Source: Achromobacter piechaudii NBRC 102461
GTDB taxonomy: Bacteria > Pseudomonadota > Gammaproteobacteria > Burkholderiales > Burkholderiaceae_B
Direction of reading: 5' to 3'
DNA: 64,000 bases
Assembly (NCBI RefSeq): GCF_001571245.1
Contig: NZ_BCTK01000005.1
Location: 186,001-250,000 of the forward strand
The stretch's first letter is position 1, and the number at the start of each line of letters is the position of its first letter. Below are positions 17,890 through 26,743 of this stretch, piece after piece. A model generated the notes under the pieces. It was given only the letters and a program-made list of their open reading frames with translations. It was not told the origin of the DNA and made no database searches. The position numbers were made by a program, and so were the translations under genes.

Positions 17890-19041
17890 TTACTTCACGA
17901 GCGTCCAGTTGCCGTCCTTGACGGTGATGAGCTCGCGGCCGCGGTCATCGAAGCCGCTGTGGTCGGCGGCGCTCATGTTGTAGACGCCTTGCGTGCCCAC
18001 CAGCTCCTTGGTCTGTTCCAGTGCGTCGCGCAGGGCGCTGCGGAACTCCTTGGTGCCCGGCTTGCCGGCCTTCTCGGCGATCGGCACGGCCTTTTCCAGC
18101 AGCAGGCCCGCGTCGTAGACGTTGGCGCCGAAGGTGGCCGGCTTGGAGCCGTTCAGCTTTTCATACGCGGCGATGTAGTCGGTGGCAACCTTCTTGGACG
18201 GATTGCTGTCCGGCATTTCCGGCAGCACCAGCATCAGGCTGGCGGCCAGCACGGTGCCTTCGACCTTCTTGCCGCCCAGCTTCAGGAAGTCAGGCAGCGC
18301 CGCGCCGTGGGTCTGATAGAACTTGCCCTTGTAGCCCTGATCGAACAGCGTGGTCTGCGGCAGCACGCTGGCCGCGCCCGGGGCGGCCACCAGCACGGCG
18401 TCCGGCTTGGCGGCCAGGATCTTGAGCGCCTGGCCCGTCACCGAGCTGTCAAAGCGCAGATAGCGTTCGTTGGCGGCGATCTTGATGCCCTTCTCGGCGG
18501 CCAGGCCCGAGAAAACCTTGTACCAGTTCTCGCCATACGGATCGTTCAGGCCGATGAAACCGACCGTCTTGATGCCGGTCTTGGCCATGTGGTCGACCAG
18601 CGCGCGCGCGATGATGTCGTCGTTCTGCGTGGTCTTGAACACCCACTTCTTCTGCTCGTTCATGGGCAGCACCACGGCCGCCGTACCCACCGGCGCCAGC
18701 ATCGGCACGCCGGCCTCGGCGGCGAACTGGATCACGCCCATGGCGTTGGGCGAGCCCGACGGACCGATCAGCGCGTCCACGTTCTGTTCCGAAATCAGCT
18801 TCTTGAATGCCGTCACCGAGTTGGTGGAATCGCTGGCGTCGTCCAGCGAAATGTATTCCACCGTCAGGTCGCCGATCTTCTTGGGCAGCAGCGGCACAGT
18901 GTTCTTCTGCGGGATGCCGACCAGCGCGGTCGGACCGGTGGAAGACGTGACGACGCCAACCTTGACCTGCGCCAGCACGGGCAGGGCGAACAGGGCGGCG
19001 ACGGCGGCGGCCGCGGCCAGGGGGAGTTTCTTCGACAGCAT
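17890..19041 (-). CDS. Periplasmic solute-binding protein of the Liv-type transporter
   Basis: A 383-residue receptor of the type I periplasmic-binding-protein fold (Leu/Ile/Val-binding family). The ATG at 19041 follows GGAGG and starts a clear signal peptide (KK, then an Ala/Leu core ending ALPVLAQ, cleavage near residue 24). An upstream in-frame start at 19143 would bury the signal and is rejected. Motifs such as LIGPSGSPNAMGVIQ and GFIGLNDPYGENW fit receptors for amino acids or aromatic acids. Its place after a catabolic gene set suggests that it binds the substrate of that pathway. The 177-bp gap upstream is the largest in the run and could hold a secondary promoter. Confidence 0.92.
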   Translation of the reverse strand: MLSKKLPLAAAAAVAALFALPVLAQVKVGVVTSSTGPTALVGIPQKNTVPLLPKKIGDLTVEYISLDDASDSTNSVTAFKKLISEQNVDALIGPSGSPNAMGVIQFAAEAGVPMLAPVGTAAVVLPMNEQKKWVFKTTQNDDIIARALVDHMAKTGIKTVGFIGLNDPYGENWYKVFSGLAAEKGIKIAANERYLRFDSSVTGQALKILAAKPDAVLVAAPGAASVLPQTTLFDQGYKGKFYQTHGAALPDFLKLGGKKVEGTVLAASLMLVLPEMPDSNPSKKVATDYIAAYEKLNGSKPATFGANVYDAGLLLEKAVPIAEKAGKPGTKEFRSALRDALEQTKELVGTQGVYNMSAADHSGFDDRGRELITVKDGNWTLVK

Positions 19042-19218
19042 GGCAAAACCTCCGGATAGGGGAGCAGAGTGGGGGTGCAGCTGAAAAGCGGAGAAAACGG
19101 GAACAGCGGGAATTACTTGTTGCTTAAAATTTCTAACCTGCAAGGATCAGCACTGTAGACGGGCTACAGATGCTTACCTATCCGTCAAAACCCGAAGCAT
19201 CCATCAGGCATACGGCGC

Positions 19219-19947
19219 TCAGATGGTGATGGAACTGACGCTGGCGCCGCCGCAGACAAACAGCGTCTGCCCGGTGACGAAGCTGTTGGCCGGATCCGCG
19301 AAGAACATCACGGCGCGCGCCACGTCATCCGAGCGGCCCAGGCGCTTGACCGGAATGCCGTTGGCCAACTGCTTTTCGCGCTCGCTGCCCGGCTCGATCA
19401 CTTCGTAGAACATGTCGGTCTGGATCGGTCCGGGCGCCACCACGTTCACGGTGATGCCATAAGGCGCCAACTCCAGCGACCAGGTGCGCGCCATGCCGAC
19501 CATGCCGGCCTTGGTGGCCGAATAGGCGGTGCGCGTGGGCAGGCCCAGCGCGCCGCGCGAGGACATCATCACGATGCGGCCAAAGTGGCGTTCCTGCATG
19601 CCAGGCAGCGCGGCCTGCACGAGGCTGATCGCCGCGCCCAGGTGGATCTGCGTCAGGCCGTGCAGCTCTTCCTGCGTGACTTGCGGCAGCAGGTTGGGCC
19701 AGATGACGCCCGCGTTGTGGATAACGTGGCTGATCGGAAATCGGGATGCCGCTTCCTTGCCCGCCTGCGCGGTGGCCTCGGCGTCCAGCAGGTCCACCTG
19801 CATTTTGTGCAGGCGGGGATGGCTGAAATCGGCGGCGCGGCGCGCCATCGAAATCACTTCGTAGCCGGCATCCAGCATGTTGCGGCAGATCTCCGCGCCA
19901 ATGCCGGCGCTGCCGCCGGTCACAAGCGCTACGTTTGTTTGTGTCAT
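19219..19947 (-). CDS. SDR-family NAD(P)-dependent dehydrogenase (intact)
   Basis: A 242-residue short-chain dehydrogenase/reductase. The Rossmann motif TGGSAGIG is at residues 10-17, NAG near 78, and the catalytic Ser-x12-Tyr-x3-Lys (MSSRGALGL ... YSATK) is complete, so it should be active as an alcohol/3-hydroxyacyl dehydrogenase. It lies 40 bp after a cyclase-family hydrolase and close to a DUF35 protein fused to a degenerate SDR domain. Together they may form a hetero-oligomer in which only this protein is catalytic. The substrate is not evident from sequence. Confidence 0.92.
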   Translation of the reverse strand: MTQTNVALVTGGSAGIGAEICRNMLDAGYEVISMARRAADFSHPRLHKMQVDLLDAEATAQAGKEAASRFPISHVIHNAGVIWPNLLPQVTQEELHGLTQIHLGAAISLVQAALPGMQERHFGRIVMMSSRGALGLPTRTAYSATKAGMVGMARTWSLELAPYGITVNVVAPGPIQTDMFYEVIEPGSEREKQLANGIPVKRLGRSDDVARAVMFFADPANSFVTGQTLFVCGGASVSSITI

Positions 19948-19987
19948 GCGTGTCCTTGGGAAGTGTGCCGTGGTTCGTCCGGATCGG

Positions 19988-20773
19988 TCAGGCGCGCGGC
20001 GCCAGCGCCAGCACGCGCAGCGGGCTGCCCGAGCCGCTGCGGATCTTCAGCGGCGCCGAGAAGATCACCGCGCCGGTTGGCGGCAGCTGGTCCAGGTTGG
20101 TCAGGCACTGCAAGCCGTAGCGGTTGTTGCCGTGCATGTAGTAGTGGCAGGGGTAGGGCGGGTTCAGGTGATGGGCCTGCCCCGCGTCGGTGCCCACCGA
20201 TTCCGTGCCGAATCCATGCACGTCACGTTCCTTGATAAGCCACGGCACCACGTCCGCGTCGGGGCCGGGCGAATGCGCGCCGTCTTCCTGCATGTTCAGG
20301 TATTCAACCGGCTTGGCACGCTTGGACCAGTCGGTGCGCATCAGCACCCACGAACGCGCGGGGATGCGGCCATGCTTTTCCTCCCACGCCTTGACGAAGT
20401 CGATGGTCAGCAGGAAGTCGGGGTTGTCGCGCGCTTCGGCGGAACAGTCGATGACGCAGGCGCTGGCGATGAAGGCGTCGATGGGAATGGTGTCGACCGT
20501 GTTGTCGGGCTGGTCCTTGCCGCTGACCCAGTGGGCCGGCGCGTCGAAGTGCGTGCCGGTGTGCTCGGAACACGAAAAGTTGTTCCAGTACCAGGCGGGG
20601 CCGCGTTCGTCATAGCGCGATATCTCTTCCATGCGGAAGGGCCAGGCCTGGCCAAATTCGGGCGGCAGGACGATGGTGGGAAAATCCGGCGTCAGCGTTT
20701 CGGTCAGGTCCACCAGGCCGATGCGGCCGGTGACGAGTTCCGTCATGAATTGGGCAAGAATGTTCTGGCTCAT
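19988..20773 (-). CDS. Cyclase-family metal-dependent hydrolase (kynurenine formamidase / isatin hydrolase-like)
   Basis: A 261-residue member of the cyclase family (Pfam Cyclase), which includes bacterial kynurenine formamidase and isatin hydrolase. The metal-binding signature HTGTHFDAPAHW is clear, followed by the family's FVKAWEEKHG and LMRTDWS segments. These enzymes hydrolyse amide or lactam bonds with Mn/Zn. In a cluster with a ring dioxygenase and indolepyruvate oxidoreductase homologues, opening of an oxindole-type lactam is an attractive role, but this is inference. Start at 20773 with AGGAGC upstream. Confidence 0.85.
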   Translation of the reverse strand: MSQNILAQFMTELVTGRIGLVDLTETLTPDFPTIVLPPEFGQAWPFRMEEISRYDERGPAWYWNNFSCSEHTGTHFDAPAHWVSGKDQPDNTVDTIPIDAFIASACVIDCSAEARDNPDFLLTIDFVKAWEEKHGRIPARSWVLMRTDWSKRAKPVEYLNMQEDGAHSPGPDADVVPWLIKERDVHGFGTESVGTDAGQAHHLNPPYPCHYYMHGNNRYGLQCLTNLDQLPPTGAVIFSAPLKIRSGSGSPLRVLALAPRA

Positions 20774-20857
20774 GCTGCGGCTCCTGATGATAGGCGCGCT
20801 CGCCGGAGCGAGGCGCGGGAGATATTCGTAGAGGCTTGCGGGGCGGGGCCAGGGCCG

Positions 20858-22099
20858 TCAGGCGCCCAGCTCGCGCTCCAGTCCCTTGGGGTTGTCGGCC
20901 AGCCGCGCGCGAAACTCCTGCGCCACGTCGCCCACGTACACGTCTTCGATGCCGTCCTTGAGCGCGCGCACGATGGCGGCGGCGATGGCGGCGGGCGCCA
21001 CGCGCGGCGGCGGCGTGCGCTGCTCCCATTCATGGTCCACCGGCCCCGGAAACACGTTCACCACGCGCACGCCCGCGCCGCGCATTTCCGCGCGCAGGCA
21101 TTGGGCGAGCGACAGCGCGGCCGCCTTGGACGCCGACCACATCCCGCGCGAGGGCAGGTTCATGTGCGCATAGATGGACAGCACGTTGACCCAGGCGGTG
21201 GCGCTGTTCACGCCATCGGCGGCGCGGCCGCACAAGGCCGGCCCGAAGCTTTGCGCCAGCCGCATCAACCCCAGCACGTTCACGTCCATGGCATCGCGCG
21301 CGGTGTTCACGTCCTTGCGATGGAGCAGGCCGCCTTCGCGTTCCAGGTCGGCCGTGTTCACCAGGATCTCAACCTTGCCGCCGATGGATGCCGCCAGCCG
21401 CTCGACGGAATCGGAATCGGTGACGTCCAGGGCTACGGACTGCACGCGCGGGTCCTGGACCAGTGCGTCGAAGGCGGCGTCGCGCTTCCAGGCTTGCGCA
21501 TCGCCCAGGAACACCGTGGGGCAGCCCGCCTCCAGCAGCGCGCGCGCCACAGCCTGGCCTACGGCGGACTTGCCGTCGGTGACCAGGGCGCGGCGGAACT
21601 TCGGGTCGCACGAGGTTTCGCGCAGGGTCTTGTCGTCTTCCATGTTCGGCGTATTCCTTTCGGGCAGGGCGATCATCACGGCCTGGCCGCTGCGGTCCAG
21701 CTTCAGCGCCAGCCGCACGCGGTCGCCATCGGCGCAGTCCTGGTGGACGTGCGCGACGACGCTGGGGCCGGCGTCCATCACCACCGTGCCGACGCGCCAG
21801 GGCAGGCGTTCGCGGAAGTACAGGTCGTTGCTGTGATGCAAGGTGGTGCTGACCAGCAACTTGCCGTTGGGGTCGGCGGGACGCCAGGGCAGGTGCTCGG
21901 ACAGGCAATGGCCGCACACCTCGCGCGGCGGATACTGCACCGCGCCGCAGTCGGCGCAGGTCTGCAAGTCGAAGCGGCCCTCGGCGGCGGCGGCGGTCAG
22001 GCCCAGCGCCGTGCGGCTGCGCGAGCCGGGCGGCAAGGTGGGCTGACGCGTGCGCGCTACGGGGTTCTTGCGGGGCGGCTTGGCCAGTGGCTCGGTCAT
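20858..22099 (-). CDS. Fusion of DUF35 (rubredoxin-like zinc ribbon + OB fold) with a degenerate SDR domain
   Basis: 413 residues in two parts. The N-terminal ~150 residues match DUF35/acyl-CoA-associated OB proteins: a zinc ribbon CADC ... CGHC followed by a beta-rich OB domain. DUF35 proteins work as partners of thiolase-like enzymes, and a thiolase-like gene overlaps this one by 4 bp. The C-terminal ~230 residues are SDR-like but degraded. The nucleotide motif reads TDGKSAVG, NAG is replaced by NTAD, and the catalytic Tyr is Trp (S-x12-W-x3-K in SIYAHM ... WSASK), so this domain is probably catalytically inert and structural. Start at the ATG 22099; a longer frame to 22375 reads through the thiolase-like gene and is spurious. 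Confidence 0.88.
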   Translation of the reverse strand: MTEPLAKPPRKNPVARTRQPTLPPGSRSRTALGLTAAAAEGRFDLQTCADCGAVQYPPREVCGHCLSEHLPWRPADPNGKLLVSTTLHHSNDLYFRERLPWRVGTVVMDAGPSVVAHVHQDCADGDRVRLALKLDRSGQAVMIALPERNTPNMEDDKTLRETSCDPKFRRALVTDGKSAVGQAVARALLEAGCPTVFLGDAQAWKRDAAFDALVQDPRVQSVALDVTDSDSVERLAASIGGKVEILVNTADLEREGGLLHRKDVNTARDAMDVNVLGLMRLAQSFGPALCGRAADGVNSATAWVNVLSIYAHMNLPSRGMWSASKAAALSLAQCLRAEMRGAGVRVVNVFPGPVDHEWEQRTPPPRVAPAAIAAAIVRALKDGIEDVYVGDVAQEFRARLADNPKGLERELGA

Positions 22100-23265
22100 G
22101 CGTCGCTCCTTGCCAGGATGGCCGCGGCGGTGCACAGGCCGCGGTCGTAATTGATCATGCCGAATCCGCTGACCATGCCGATGCGGGCCTCGGCCACCTG
22201 CGTGCCACCCGCCGTGCCGCTCAGTTGGCGCAGCGCTTCGACCATGCCCAGGTAGCCGCCGGCGGCGCCGGCCTGGCCCACCGACAGCTGGCCGCCGTTG
22301 GTGTTGAAGGGGAAGCTGCCATCCACGGTAAACGTGTTGGCGCGGATGAAGTCGGGCGCGCCGCCTTTGTCGCAAAAGCCCAGGTCTTCGATCTGCATCA
22401 GGTTGATGACGGGGTAGTCGTCATAGGCTTGCAGGAAGTCCATGTCGGCCGGCGCGGCGTTGGCCTGGCCGTAGAGCTCGTCCACGTCCATGGTCCAGCC
22501 GCCGCGCGTCTGGATGGGGTCGTCGATCCAGGCGTTGTGGCGTTCGATGGTGGACAGGATGCGGGCGTAAGGCAGGTTCAGCGCGCGGGCCTGAGCTTCG
22601 CGCATGACGAGGAACGCGTCCGCGCCCGCGCACGGCATCACGCAGTCGAACAGATGGATCGGGTCGGTGATGACGCGCGCCTCCAGGTATTGGCGCAGCG
22701 TCAGCGGCTTTTTCATCAGCGCGTGCGGATAGCGCAGCGCGTTGTCGCGTTGCGCCACGCATAGCTTGCCGAAGTCCTCGCGCGTGGCGCCGGTGGCGCG
22801 CATGGTGTGAGCGGTCAGCAGCGCGAAGCTGGCGTTGGGGCCGCCCGCTCCGTAGGGGTAGACGGCGTCCTGCGCGAAGCGCGAGAACTGGCTGATGGTG
22901 TTGCGGAACGAGTCCACGTGGTTGGTGTCGCCCGCGATGCAGGCCACGATGTTGGCATCGCCCGCCTGCACGGCGCGCGCCGCGCGGCGCAAGGCAGCCA
23001 CGCCGCTGGCCCCGCCCATGGGAATGTGATCGAGCCAGCGTGGGCTCATGCCCAGATGCTGGACCAGGCCCACCGCCGTATCGGGCGCGAGCGTGAAGCT
23101 GGACACGCAGAGCCCGTCGATGTCGTGCTTGGCCACGCCCGACTGCCGGATCAGCGCGCCCAGCGCGCGGCCCAGCCACCAATGAGCGGCGTGGGTGCTG
23201 TAGCGTTCATACGGAATGGTGACGGGCAGCGCCGCCACGATGCCGTCATAGCCCAGGCGGCTCAT
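22096..23265 (-). CDS. Thiolase-like (SCP2/lipid-transfer type) protein lacking the classical catalytic residues
   Basis: A 389-residue thiolase-fold protein. The position of the nucleophilic Cys (CxSG in thiolases) reads GASG (PMGGASGVAAL). The catalytic His region (GHPxGASG) reads GQAGAAGG, and the second Cys region reads SGFG. This pattern resembles Ltp2-type thiolase-like aldolases and non-classical thiolases that need a DUF35 partner; such a partner follows immediately. It probably cuts a side chain from a CoA-activated intermediate. The start at 23265 overlaps the CoA ligase end by 4 bp. An in-frame extension to 23445 is a shadow of the ligase gene. Confidence 0.85.
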   Translation of the reverse strand: MSRLGYDGIVAALPVTIPYERYSTHAAHWWLGRALGALIRQSGVAKHDIDGLCVSSFTLAPDTAVGLVQHLGMSPRWLDHIPMGGASGVAALRRAARAVQAGDANIVACIAGDTNHVDSFRNTISQFSRFAQDAVYPYGAGGPNASFALLTAHTMRATGATREDFGKLCVAQRDNALRYPHALMKKPLTLRQYLEARVITDPIHLFDCVMPCAGADAFLVMREAQARALNLPYARILSTIERHNAWIDDPIQTRGGWTMDVDELYGQANAAPADMDFLQAYDDYPVINLMQIEDLGFCDKGGAPDFIRANTFTVDGSFPFNTNGGQLSVGQAGAAGGYLGMVEALRQLSGTAGGTQVAEARIGMVSGFGMINYDRGLCTAAAILARSDA

Positions 23266-24896
23266 CGGGCGGGCTCCTGGCGTTTCTTCATGGCGTTGGT
23301 GTCGATGCAGCGCGCGCTGCCGGGCAGGGTCGGCGCCAGCGCTTTCATCTCGCCGCGCTGGATCTTGTTGGTTGTCGTCAGCGGCAGGCTGTCCACGAAG
23401 GCGACAAAGCCGGGCGCCTTGTAATAGGCCAGCTGTTGCAGGCACCAGGCCACGATGTCCTGCGCGGCCTGCGCCATGGCGTCGGGGTCGGCGGGCTGGG
23501 TTTCCGGCACGATGCAGGCCAGGACTTCGTCGCCGCGCACCGGGTCGGGCACGGCGGCCACGGCCACCGCCTTGACCAGCGGATGCTGCATCAACACGCT
23601 TTCCACTTCCACGGCCGAAATGTTCTCGCCGCTGCGGCGGATCACGTTCTTCTTGCGGTCCACGAAGCGCAGCGCGCCGTCGGCTTCGCGGCGCACGATG
23701 TCGCCGGTATGGAACCAGCCGTCCTGCCAGGCTTCGTCGGTGGCGGCCTCGTCTTTCAGATAGCCGGCGAAAAATCCGTAGCGCGGATCCTCGCCCGCGT
23801 GACGCACCAGCAATTCGCCATGTTCGCCCACGGCGGCGGGCTGGCCCGCGTCCGTCACGATGCGCACCTCTACGTCGCCTTCCTCGCGGCCGAAGCTGCT
23901 GGTGCCGATGTGGCGCGGTTCCTGGTTGGCGATGATGACGGCGCCCGCGCCGGTCTCGGTCATCGCCCAGGCTTCCAGCAAGGGAAAGCCGAAGCGCGCT
24001 TCAAAGGGCGCGTGCAGCTTGCGGTCCACGCCCGCGCCAAAGCCGAAGCGGATGGCCGGTTGCAAGTCGCGTTCGGACGGCGCGGCCTTCATCAGGATGG
24101 CGGGCATGACGCCCAGGTAATGCAGCACCGTCGCGCCGGAGTCGCGCACGCTGTCCCACCACGTCCTGGGATGGAAGCGGTCCAGCGGAATCAGGCAGCC
24201 GCCCGTCAGCACCATGGCCATCGCCGAATACGCCATGGCGTTCATGTGCACCAGCGGCAGCGGCGTCAGCATGCGTTCCTGGCCGGGACGCAGCGCCGCC
24301 AGCCCGCCGATGCGCGCGTACCAACCGCCCGCGTGCAGGAAATAGCGGTTGGGCAGGATGCAGCCCTTCGGCCGACCGGTGGTGCCCGACGTATACAGCA
24401 ACGCGCATTCGGTCAGTTCAGTGGGCGCGGCGTCCGCCAGCGGGGCGGGGAAGGGGGCGGCGGGCGGCGCATCGTCCGGCCCCATCACCCGCAGCGGGCG
24501 CGCGGCGCGGTCGGCGGCGGACAAAAGATCGGCGTGGCGGGTCGGCAGCGCAACCGCCAGCGCGATCTCGGAGTGGCCGGTCAGGTATTCCAGTTCGGCG
24601 GCGCGCAGGTCCGGGTTGATCGGCACGACCGACACGCCCAACGCGTTCAACGCAAACCAATGCAGGAAGAAGGACGGACGGTTCTCCAGCAGCAGACCCA
24701 CGCGGTGGCCGTGGCCGTAGCCGGCGTTCGCGTAGGCGGCGCGCAAGGTCTGGACGGCGTCGGCCGCGCGGGCGTAGCTCAGTTCGCCCGCCTCGATGCC
24801 GTAGGCGTCGGCGGTTTCCGGCAGGATGCACAGGAAGGGCTGGGCGCCATGACGGGCGGCGGTGTCGCAGAAAGCCTGATGGACGGTGGTGCTCAC
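23262..24896 (-). CDS. AMP-forming acyl/aryl-CoA ligase
   Basis: A 544-residue ANL-superfamily enzyme that activates a carboxylic acid with ATP and CoA. Core motifs are the P-loop YTSGTTGRPKG, AWAMTETG (A5), GWFHTGDI (A7), DRKKNVIRRSGENISAVEVE (A8) and the C-terminal catalytic lysine in TTTNKIQRG (A10). All catalytic positions look intact. Within the cluster it would form the CoA thioester of the oxidised aromatic acid before side-chain cleavage by the thiolase-like complex encoded next. The acid cannot be named from sequence. Confidence 0.92.
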   Translation of the reverse strand: MSTTVHQAFCDTAARHGAQPFLCILPETADAYGIEAGELSYARAADAVQTLRAAYANAGYGHGHRVGLLLENRPSFFLHWFALNALGVSVVPINPDLRAAELEYLTGHSEIALAVALPTRHADLLSAADRAARPLRVMGPDDAPPAAPFPAPLADAAPTELTECALLYTSGTTGRPKGCILPNRYFLHAGGWYARIGGLAALRPGQERMLTPLPLVHMNAMAYSAMAMVLTGGCLIPLDRFHPRTWWDSVRDSGATVLHYLGVMPAILMKAAPSERDLQPAIRFGFGAGVDRKLHAPFEARFGFPLLEAWAMTETGAGAVIIANQEPRHIGTSSFGREEGDVEVRIVTDAGQPAAVGEHGELLVRHAGEDPRYGFFAGYLKDEAATDEAWQDGWFHTGDIVRREADGALRFVDRKKNVIRRSGENISAVEVESVLMQHPLVKAVAVAAVPDPVRGDEVLACIVPETQPADPDAMAQAAQDIVAWCLQQLAYYKAPGFVAFVDSLPLTTTNKIQRGEMKALAPTLPGSARCIDTNAMKKRQEPAR

Positions 24897-24905
24897 AAGC
24901 CGCTC

Positions 24906-25397
24906 CTACATGAACAATTGGATGTTGCCGAACGCGGCGTCGCAGTTGACGAGGTCAACGCGCTTGAGGCGGATGCGCAGCGCGCCGTCCTGTTCGACCA
25001 GATGATGCGTGGCCCAGCCGGCAAACAGCGTCTGCGTGTCCTGGCGCGTTTCAACATAGTGGAATGCGGTGCGCACGACATGGCGGCCCGCATCCGGCGC
25101 GGCGTCGGGATGGCCGTGCTCGACGGTGGGCGCTTGCAGCAGGTGATGGCAACGGCTCTTGGGCTGCTGCGAAAACGTGCGCTGGCCGGCCAGGCGCTCG
25201 ACGCGCACGCGCAGCAGCAGCTTGTCTTCGTACATCAGCGAGGCGTGCAGCCGGGGATCCGTCTGGCCGTGCGCCAGCGGCATCCAGTAGTAGCCGTCTT
25301 CGGTGTACAGGTTCAGCCAGTCTTCAAAGCGCAGCTCGTCCAGCAGGCGCGCTTCTTGGTAGACAAAGTCGATCAACTCGCGGTCACTTGCGCTCAT
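24906..25397 (-). CDS. Ring-hydroxylating dioxygenase small (beta) subunit
   Basis: 163 residues with the cystatin-like fold typical of dioxygenase beta subunits (ELIDFVYQEARLLDELRFEDW, then YTEDGYYWMPL). It gives structure to the alpha3-beta3 oxygenase and has no cofactor. The ATG at 25397 overlaps the alpha-subunit end by 4 bp, so the subunits are made together. A longer frame extending to 25919 is out of register with the alpha gene and was discarded. Confidence 0.92.
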   Translation of the reverse strand: MSASDRELIDFVYQEARLLDELRFEDWLNLYTEDGYYWMPLAHGQTDPRLHASLMYEDKLLLRVRVERLAGQRTFSQQPKSRCHHLLQAPTVEHGHPDAAPDAGRHVVRTAFHYVETRQDTQTLFAGWATHHLVEQDGALRIRLKRVDLVNCDAAFGNIQLFM

Positions 25398-26713
25398 ACC
25401 GACTCCGATCCGGTCATGTAGCGGCCCCATGCGCGGTACTGGTTGCGCATCTGCCATTCGTTGGTGCCATTGGTGGTGACGTTCTTCTGGCCGGCTTCGT
25501 CCGGCGTATACAACCGGCCTACGTTGACCCAGTCGCGGGCGCGCGAATTCAGGCCGTCCTGCGCGCGTTCGTACATTTCCAGATCGTCGTGGCCGACCAC
25601 GGAAGTGGGCGCGTTGATCAGCCGGTTGTACATGAGCGTGCGTTCCAGCAGCAGGTCGGGTGCGCCCACCAGGCGGAACGTCCAGGACTCGACCAGCGTG
25701 CGGTCGGCGGCAATGGGCTTGAAGATGCGCAGGGTCTGGATCGGACCCTTCACCATGATGTTGGGAAAATAGACCGTGTTGTGCCGCACGTCGCCCAGGA
25801 TCTCTTTGGCGCGTTCCTCGCCGTAGGCGGCGACCATCGCGTCCCAATAGCCCGGTACGCCGGAATACGACGCATGGATCGAATCGGACACGCCCGTATG
25901 CCCGTGGCCGTTCTCCCACACGCGGATGCCCATGTTCTCGAAGAACTCGTAGGGCGAGATGAAGGGCGCGAACAGCTCCACGGCCATCGGCTTGGGCGTG
26001 CCGGCGGGGGCCTGCTCCCAGACTTTCACGGCCGTGCCCGCCGACGATTCATGCGCCACCATGGGGTGGCAGGTGTCGGTCTGGTTGTCGACCAGCATCT
26101 TCCAGTTGCACCGATGCATGTAGCGCAGCACGCCGCCTGCCACTTCCAGCCGGCCTTCGGGCGAGCGGTCGACCATGTTGTCCAGCGTGGACAGCGACTC
26201 ACCGAAGAAGTCCTCGAACGACTGGCCCTGCGGATTCAGCCGGCAGAACACGAAGCCGCGATGGTTCTTCACGTCCTTGACGGCCGCCATCCCCTGGCTG
26301 GCTTCGCAGTTTTCCAGGCCGGTGTTCTCGTAGCCCTTCTTGAGCGGAATCGACAGCAGGCTGCCGTCGGTCTTGAACGTCCAGGCGTGGTACGGGCAGC
26401 GAAAGAACTTGCCGGTGTTGCCGCAGGCCTCGCCGGCCACCATCGTGCCTTTGTGCGGGCAGCGGTTGTGCAGCACGCGCACGCTCTTGTCGCTGTGGCG
26501 GACCATGACGACGGGCTGGTTGCCGACGGTGGTGGTGATGTAGTCGCCCGGGTTCGGCACCTGGCTGTCGTGGCCGACATAGACCCAGGTGTTGGCGTAC
26601 AGGCGTTCCATTTCCAGGTCGAACAGTTCTTGGTCGATGAACAGGTCCTTGTGCACTTCCGTGTCGCGCAGCAGCGCACGGATGGCGTCGGGGTTGTCGC
26701 GGTATTTGGACAT
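25394..26713 (-). CDS. Rieske ring-hydroxylating dioxygenase large (alpha) subunit
   Basis: 439 residues. The Rieske [2Fe-2S] ligands are in CPHKG and CPYHAW. The mononuclear iron motif is NWKMLVDNQTDTCHPMVAH, giving two His ligands plus the bridging Asp, so the catalytic machinery is complete. It takes electrons from the reductase encoded just upstream and oxidises an aromatic ring. The company of indolepyruvate oxidoreductase genes and a MarR regulator recalls the oxygenase of auxin-degrading loci (iadDE type), by memory and not by alignment. It is clearly different from the partial oxygenase at the left edge of the window. Confidence 0.94.
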   Translation of the reverse strand: MSKYRDNPDAIRALLRDTEVHKDLFIDQELFDLEMERLYANTWVYVGHDSQVPNPGDYITTTVGNQPVVMVRHSDKSVRVLHNRCPHKGTMVAGEACGNTGKFFRCPYHAWTFKTDGSLLSIPLKKGYENTGLENCEASQGMAAVKDVKNHRGFVFCRLNPQGQSFEDFFGESLSTLDNMVDRSPEGRLEVAGGVLRYMHRCNWKMLVDNQTDTCHPMVAHESSAGTAVKVWEQAPAGTPKPMAVELFAPFISPYEFFENMGIRVWENGHGHTGVSDSIHASYSGVPGYWDAMVAAYGEERAKEILGDVRHNTVYFPNIMVKGPIQTLRIFKPIAADRTLVESWTFRLVGAPDLLLERTLMYNRLINAPTSVVGHDDLEMYERAQDGLNSRARDWVNVGRLYTPDEAGQKNVTTNGTNEWQMRNQYRAWGRYMTGSESV

Positions 26714-26743
26714 GGTCGCTTCCTTGTCGTCGGGGCGCAGCCG

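Noticed and set aside
15083..22150. Several plus-strand open frames of 590-757 codons opposite the liv, SDR and thiolase-like genes
   Set aside because: All are low-complexity His/Gln/Arg/Ala-rich shadows of well-supported minus-strand genes.
24906..25919. A longer dioxygenase beta subunit starting at 25919
   Set aside because: The added 174 residues read the alpha-subunit gene in another frame; the ATG at 25397 overlaps the alpha stop in the usual way and begins a normal beta subunit.
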